From Clostridiales bacterium (lineage in GTDB: Bacteria; Bacillota; Clostridia; Lachnospirales; Anaerotignaceae): DNA of 46,990 nt. The stretch's first letter is position 1. Every line of letters starts with the position of its first letter. The DNA lies in contig JAHZAW010000050.1 in assembly GCA_019423725.1 (NCBI GenBank), positions 119,880-166,869 of the forward strand, written 5' to 3'. Shown here piece after piece: positions 42,884-46,990 of the stretch. The translations under genes were made by a program, and so were the position numbers. A model generated the notes under the pieces. The model was not told the origin of the DNA. It made no database searches and was given only the letters and a program-made list of their open reading frames with translations.

Positions 42884-43687
42884 TTATTTACCTGTGAATT
42901 TAGCGTCTCTCTTTTCGATGAATGCGCTTACACCTTCATTTTTGTCAGCTGTTGAGAAGAGAAGTCCGTTTAAGTCAGCCTCAAGGTTAAGTCCGTCAGC
43001 TATGCTGAGGTCTCCGCCCTTGTTTGCAGCTACTTTACATGCAGCTACTCCAAGAGGTGATTTTGTAAGTATAGTAGCCATCATTTCTTTCGCAGCGGGA
43101 AGAAGTTCTTCAGGCTCAACAACTTTGTTTACAAGACCGATCCTGAATGCTTCATCAGCCTTTACCTGTCTGGCTGTGAACATAAGCTCTTTAGCGATTC
43201 CAGCGCCAACAAGTCTTGTAAGTCTCTGTGTACCACCGAAGCAGGGCATGATTCCAAGGTTAACTTCAGGCTGTCCAAAGATCGCCTTTGTGCTTGCGAT
43301 CCTGATGTCGCATGCCATAGCTATTTCATTTCCGCCGCCAAGAGCATATCCGTTAACAGCTGCGATAACGGGTTTTTCAAGGTCTTCGATCGCCTGGAAG
43401 CAGCTCTGAGCAAATTTTGAAGCCTCTCTTCCACCCATACCGTCAAGGTCAAGGAATCCATTGATATCTGCACCTGCTACGAAGAATTTTTCTCCGGGTG
43501 CTGTTACGATAACACCTTTAACTGTGTCATCCTTTGCTATCTCCTCAAATACTGTTTTGATCTCGCCAAGCATCTCTGTTGAAAGAGCGTTTGCTTTGGG
43601 TCTGTTAAGTGTGAGAACAGCTGTGCCGTTTTCCTCAACTTCCATAATGATAAATTTTACTTTGTCCTTTAAGTCTAATAATGCCAT
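42884..43687 (-). CDS. Enoyl-CoA hydratase (crotonase family)
   Basis: A 267-residue crotonase-fold protein that hydrates trans-2-enoyl-CoA, or dehydrates the 3-hydroxyacyl-CoA. KFFVAGADINGFLD gives the first oxyanion-hole segment and ALGGGNEIAMACDIRIAS the second. A glutamate in FGQPEVNLGIMPCFGGTQRL corresponds to one catalytic residue. It lies between the CoA-transferase and acyl-CoA dehydrogenase genes, forming a compact acyl-CoA module. AGGAGAG precedes the ATG. Confidence 0.92.
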   Translation of the reverse strand: MALLDLKDKVKFIIMEVEENGTAVLTLNRPKANALSTEMLGEIKTVFEEIAKDDTVKGVIVTAPGEKFFVAGADINGFLDLDGMGGREASKFAQSCFQAIEDLEKPVIAAVNGYALGGGNEIAMACDIRIASTKAIFGQPEVNLGIMPCFGGTQRLTRLVGAGIAKELMFTARQVKADEAFRIGLVNKVVEPEELLPAAKEMMATILTKSPLGVAACKVAANKGGDLSIADGLNLEADLNGLLFSTADKNEGVSAFIEKRDAKFTGK

Positions 43688-43732
43688 TTTAAATCTCTCC
43701 TTCTTTTTCTTTAAAAAGTTATATATAAATTT

Positions 43733-45286
43733 TTATTTTTTAAGTCCCATTAATTCATCTTTGAATATCCTTGAATCCATAAGTTTAACTTCTCCGTCGA
43801 TCTTAGGCTCAAATCCCATAAGGTCGATGACCTGTGTCTTAACATCGATTCCAGGAGCTACTTCTGTAAGGTATACGCCGTCTTTTCTAAGTTCAAATAC
43901 AGCTCTTTCTGTTATGTACATTACAGGCTGATTTGTTTTATTTGCGTATTCACCGCTGAATGTTATCTGTTCAACTGTATCGATAAATTTCTTTGATTTT
44001 CCTTCATTATCTATAATAAGTTTTCCATCTTTAACGCTTGTCTTAAGTCCGCCGGCTGTGAATGTTCCACAGAAGAATACTTTCTTTGCGTTCTGTGTGA
44101 TGTTGATAAATCCGCCGCATCCTGCGATCCTGGGTCCGAATTTTGATACATTTACATTTCCTTCTTTATCTGCCTCGGCAAGTCCAAGGAATGCTAAGTC
44201 GATTCCGCCGCCATCGTAGAAGTCGAACTGATAGTTCTGGTCAAGATAGCAGTCAGCATTTATCGATGCTCCGAACTGTGCTCCACCAAGGGGAACCCCT
44301 CCTACAGGACCAGCCTCAACCGTAAGTGTCATATAATCTCCGATGCCCTCTTCATTGGCAACCATTGAGATGTATTCGGGGATACCGATACCAAGATTGA
44401 CAACTGTATCTTCTCTTAATTCCATTGCTGCCCTTCTGCCGATGATCTTCTTAGCTGTAAGAGCAACTGGCTTTGTAGCTCCTTCAGGTGCTACTGCCTC
44501 TCCTGTAAGCGTAGGATCGTAAGCATATCCAACGCACTGTTCATGCTCCTCAGGTTTTGATACAACTACTGCATCAACATAAATTCCAGGGATCTTTACA
44601 AGCTTAGGATCAAGTGTTCCGGCCTTAACTACCTTCTCGACCTGAACTATTACCTTGCCGCCGCTGTTCTTTGTTGCCTGAGCCATTGAAGTTGCATCAA
44701 GGGGTGTAACTTCTTTCTGAAGTGAAATATTTCCTGTTTCATCTGCGTATGTTCCTCTTATGAACGCTACATCGATGGGAACGGGTTTATATAAAAGTCT
44801 TTCCTGTCCGCAGATGTTTACCAGTTCAACGATGTCTTCTTTTGTAATATCGTTGAGTTTTCCGCCCTCTACTCTGGGGTCTACATATGTATTAAGACCA
44901 ACATGTGTGATCGTTCCAACTTTATGTCCTGCTATATCTCTGAACATCTGGCTAATAACGCCCTGGGGAAGATTGTATCCCTCGATCTTATTATCAATTA
45001 TCATCTGGCCAAGATTAGGAGCCATATTATAATGACCGGCAATTACTTTCTTAAGCATTCCTTCGTGAGCGAAATGATCTGATGAGCTTCCGTCTCTGTT
45101 TCCCTGTCCTGCCGCATGGAAAAGTACAAGGTCCTTGGGCTCTCCTGTCTCAAGGAATCTCTTTTCCAGAGCCCTTGTAAGACTTTCAGGACTTCCGCTT
45201 CCTACGAAACCTCCCGTTGATACGGTATCGCCGTCCTTTACAAGCATTGCTGCTTCTTCAGCAGTCAGCACTTTTACTTTTTTCAT
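43733..45286 (-). CDS. Acyl-CoA:acetate / 3-ketoacid CoA-transferase (propionate CoA-transferase family)
   Basis: A 517-residue single-chain family-I CoA-transferase (fused alpha and beta halves, as in YdiF and clostridial Pct). The N-terminal DGDTVSTGGFVGSGSPE and AAGQGNRDGSS belong to the alpha half. The beta half begins near AAMELREDTVVNLGIGIPEY, and the catalytic glutamate is in TVEAGPVGGVP. It moves CoA between short-chain acids without ATP. The ATG at 45286 follows AGGAGGG. As first gene of the module it follows a promoter region with an inverted repeat. Confidence 0.9.
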   Translation of the reverse strand: MKKVKVLTAEEAAMLVKDGDTVSTGGFVGSGSPESLTRALEKRFLETGEPKDLVLFHAAGQGNRDGSSSDHFAHEGMLKKVIAGHYNMAPNLGQMIIDNKIEGYNLPQGVISQMFRDIAGHKVGTITHVGLNTYVDPRVEGGKLNDITKEDIVELVNICGQERLLYKPVPIDVAFIRGTYADETGNISLQKEVTPLDATSMAQATKNSGGKVIVQVEKVVKAGTLDPKLVKIPGIYVDAVVVSKPEEHEQCVGYAYDPTLTGEAVAPEGATKPVALTAKKIIGRRAAMELREDTVVNLGIGIPEYISMVANEEGIGDYMTLTVEAGPVGGVPLGGAQFGASINADCYLDQNYQFDFYDGGGIDLAFLGLAEADKEGNVNVSKFGPRIAGCGGFINITQNAKKVFFCGTFTAGGLKTSVKDGKLIIDNEGKSKKFIDTVEQITFSGEYANKTNQPVMYITERAVFELRKDGVYLTEVAPGIDVKTQVIDLMGFEPKIDGEVKLMDSRIFKDELMGLKK

Positions 45287-45364
45287 TATCAATCCCTCCT
45301 GGACTTTTATTGTAATATCTGTAAATTTGTTTAACATTTATTTAACAACCGTTCTATGTTTTGA

Positions 45365-45393
45365 ATTATATACCGGTAAAAATTGACGTTAAA
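45365..45393 (-). promoter_or_regulatory. Promoter of the CoA-transferase operon
   Basis: Leftward TTTAAC (45388-45393), a 17-bp spacer and perfect TATAAT (45365-45370). The left arm of the inverted repeat at 45379-45388 lies within the spacer, a typical place for an operator. Confidence 0.55.
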
Positions 45394-45426
45394 TGAAATC
45401 AATATTAGATATATTTCGTCAATTTT
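45379..45426. promoter_or_regulatory. Inverted repeat in the divergent control region (possible operator)
   Basis: Two perfect 10-bp arms, AAAATTGACG (45379-45388) and CGTCAATTTT (45417-45426), are separated by 28 bp between the CoA-transferase gene and the divergent regulator gene. The arm spacing (38 bp, between 3.5 and 4 helical turns) suits dimer-of-dimers binding or looping. It may be the site of the neighbouring regulator. Confidence 0.55.
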
Positions 45427-45516
45427 ATTCAATATGAGTACAAATGACATATTTACAAAATTCAATTTTTGGTTTATAAATATATTAGGATTAAATTTTT
45501 TAATAAGGGGATCGTT

Positions 45517-46990
45517 ATGCAGAATTACGGCAGTGTTTTAAAAAGGTTAATTAAATTTACAAATGTAAAACTATCCATAGTGGCTGACGCGGCTGGTTAT
45601 GATGTTTCATATATAAGCAAATGGTGCAATCAGTCAAAGCTGCCCGCCGCGAGGGTCGCTTCTCCCATAAATAAAAGTCTGTCAAAGATATTTGCCGATG
45701 AGATAATTTCTCAGGGAGAACTGGAAAACTTCTGTTCTGAGTTTAATGTGGCTGTATCGGAAGAACAGCTTCAAGTATACCTTTATACACTTTTAAAGGA
45801 CTCATTTAAAAGCACCCAGGCATACTATGATAAAAAATCATCAAGGAATGGGGACTATCAGACAAAAATATTATTGAATCCAGCTGAAATCGCCAATTAT
45901 ATGGACACGGAATTTAAGGAGCTTATTACAAGTTCAGATAGTCCGGTGGATATTTTATGCACCCTCGATGTGTGCTCCCTTCCAAGGTCTCAGTCAAATA
46001 TTTCGGATACTTCCGAGGACTCACCTAATATTGATATCCGTGTTAAAATAGGTCTTGATCCCAGCAGGCTCAATAATGATACCTACCTTTTCCTATACTA
46101 TTTCATAAGCAAATATAATTTCGTATCATTCGACTTCTATGATAATGTGAATTTTAAAGACAGGAATATAATAGTGGTAAAGAATAAAGTTGCTCTTATG
46201 TGTTCCCTGGACCAGCATGGAAAAATAGCTATGCTCTCGGTTATAAATGATCCGGAAAAAGTTGAAGTGATATATAACAGGATAAATGCTCTCTTTAAGA
46301 TCCATCACCTTCTTATTATGTCCACAACTTCTGAAGAACTGGTATCCAGCGGCTACAGAAGCAATTTCTATGCGTTCAGCGACTATCAGATATTTCTGGC
46401 AAGGGGATTTGAATATCTTCTCCCTCCTGACATAATCGACAATATAGTGGACGCAGCCTACAAGGAGGGTTATGATGCCTCCACCGAAAAAATGCTCAGG
46501 ACCCTTATGGCCACCTGGGAAGAACTTTTTAATAAGGAGACTCTGGACTTTTTCATTACTAAGACTGACCTCATAAAATATATCGAAGACGGCGAATTTT
46601 ATTTCACCGATATAGTTTACAGGATGTCCATAGAAGAAAGGAAAAAACATATTGAGCATGTTTTGGAACTGTGCAAAAAGAACGACAAGATCAATTTTTA
46701 TGTAATCGATGATGAAGACATACCCTACTCACATCGTTATATAAAATTCTCCATATATAATAACAACAGCAAGCTGTTTTTGAAAAACACCGTAAGATTT
46801 TACAGCAAGTACGGACCTCAGTTTTACAGCATCCTCAGCGAATCTTTAATATCAGGCATAGCAAACTGCATAAACGCTGCCAAGGAACTTCCAGTATGCA
46901 GACATTATCCTGCTTCATCCCTTGAAAGCTTTATGAATCAGTATGGAGCAATGGTTTACAGGATGCTGTCATTAAGTGAAATCACGACTT
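45517..46990 (+). CDS. Large HTH (XRE-like) transcriptional regulator, 3' end beyond window
   Basis: An ORF open from ATG 45517 (AAGGGG upstream) to the right edge: 491 codons without stop. The N-terminus (NYGSVLKRLIKFTNVKLSI, then AAGYDVSYISKWCNQSKLP) resembles a Cro/C1-type helix-turn-helix, with YISKWCN in the recognition-helix position. The remaining 430 residues have no motif I recognise; they are mixed alpha/beta with no membrane span, and the middle could be a ligand-sensing region. Divergence from the CoA-transferase operon suggests local regulation. Function is inferred from the HTH and position only. Confidence 0.65.
   Translation, partial: MQNYGSVLKRLIKFTNVKLSIVADAAGYDVSYISKWCNQSKLPAARVASPINKSLSKIFADEIISQGELENFCSEFNVAVSEEQLQVYLYTLLKDSFKSTQAYYDKKSSRNGDYQTKILLNPAEIANYMDTEFKELITSSDSPVDILCTLDVCSLPRSQSNISDTSEDSPNIDIRVKIGLDPSRLNNDTYLFLYYFISKYNFVSFDFYDNVNFKDRNIIVVKNKVALMCSLDQHGKIAMLSVINDPEKVEVIYNRINALFKIHHLLIMSTTSEELVSSGYRSNFYAFSDYQIFLARGFEYLLPPDIIDNIVDAAYKEGYDASTEKMLRTLMATWEELFNKETLDFFITKTDLIKYIEDGEFYFTDIVYRMSIEERKKHIEHVLELCKKNDKINFYVIDDEDIPYSHRYIKFSIYNNNSKLFLKNTVRFYSKYGPQFYSILSESLISGIANCINAAKELPVCRHYPASSLESFMNQYGAMVYRMLSLSEITT

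Noticed and set aside
46126..46659. A 177-codon open frame on the minus strand
   Set aside because: Antisense to the long open regulator frame that runs to the window edge; the plus frame has the ribosome site and HTH-like start.
1..46990. CRISPR arrays, tRNA/rRNA genes, insertion sequences and attachment sites
   Set aside because: I looked for regularly spaced repeats, cloverleaf ends, transposase motifs and paired direct repeats, and saw none that could be supported by eye.

Overview
This looks like a low- to mid-GC anaerobic Firmicute of the class Clostridia, perhaps Lachnospiraceae or Anaerovoracaceae-like. The signs are frequent AGA/AGG arginine and ATA isoleucine codons, strong GGAGG ribosome sites, some GTG and TTG starts, sigma-A type promoters, the anaerobic (cbi) cobalamin route and butyrate-type CoA enzymes. 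The species assignment is inference. I saw no rRNA, tRNA, CRISPR array, insertion sequence or prophage.

Region 1 (1-8582) reads as an amino-acid-derivative scavenging region: the start of an N-acyl-D-amino-acid deacylase-like amidohydrolase, a D-threonine aldolase/D-serine dehydratase-like PLP enzyme, a divergent metallo-beta-lactamase-fold hydrolase, a complete PotABCD-type ABC transporter with a hairpin-containing leader, an OsmC protein, a frame-disrupted M20 amidohydrolase and a divergent XRE-cupin regulator.

Region 2 (8583-13268) holds housekeeping and accessory genes: two GNAT acetyltransferases, a class-I-glutaminase (PuuD-like) hydrolase, a frame-disrupted patatin lipase, a multispanning membrane protein and a nucleoside hydrolase.

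Region 3 (13295-29020) is the main feature: a 17-gene leftward cobalamin operon (cbiF-cbiG-cbiH-cbiJ/C fusion-cbiK-cbiD-cbiET-cbiA-cobU-cobS-short CobU-like-cbiB-cobD-cobQ-cobO-cobT-cobC). A near-consensus promoter, a compact cobalamin riboswitch and two tandem terminator hairpins precede it. It covers most steps from sirohydrochlorin to adenosylcobalamin, but cbiL and cobalt transport genes are absent from the window.

Region 4 (29026-35498) has an endonuclease Q-UvrD helicase fusion, a 41-codon membrane ORF with its own terminator, a secreted SLH-HtrA protease, a LOR/SDH-type (ornithine cyclodeaminase-like) enzyme behind a strong attenuator-like hairpin, and a 26-codon membrane micropeptide gene.

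Region 5 (35600-38600) is a sodium/pantothenate symporter operon (YhdT-like protein, PanF, HSL-type esterase). Its 250-nt leader has a stem-bounded domain followed by two mutually exclusive hairpins, one a canonical terminator. It is the best candidate here for an undescribed cis-regulatory RNA.

Region 6 (38606-46990) has a DUF4352-like lipoprotein, an orphan DpnD/PcfM-like protein, and a four-gene module (GntP permease, acyl-CoA dehydrogenase, crotonase, CoA-transferase). Together these could import a 3-hydroxy acid, activate it, dehydrate it and reduce it. A large HTH-type regulator diverges from the module and runs off the right edge; an inverted repeat lies between them.
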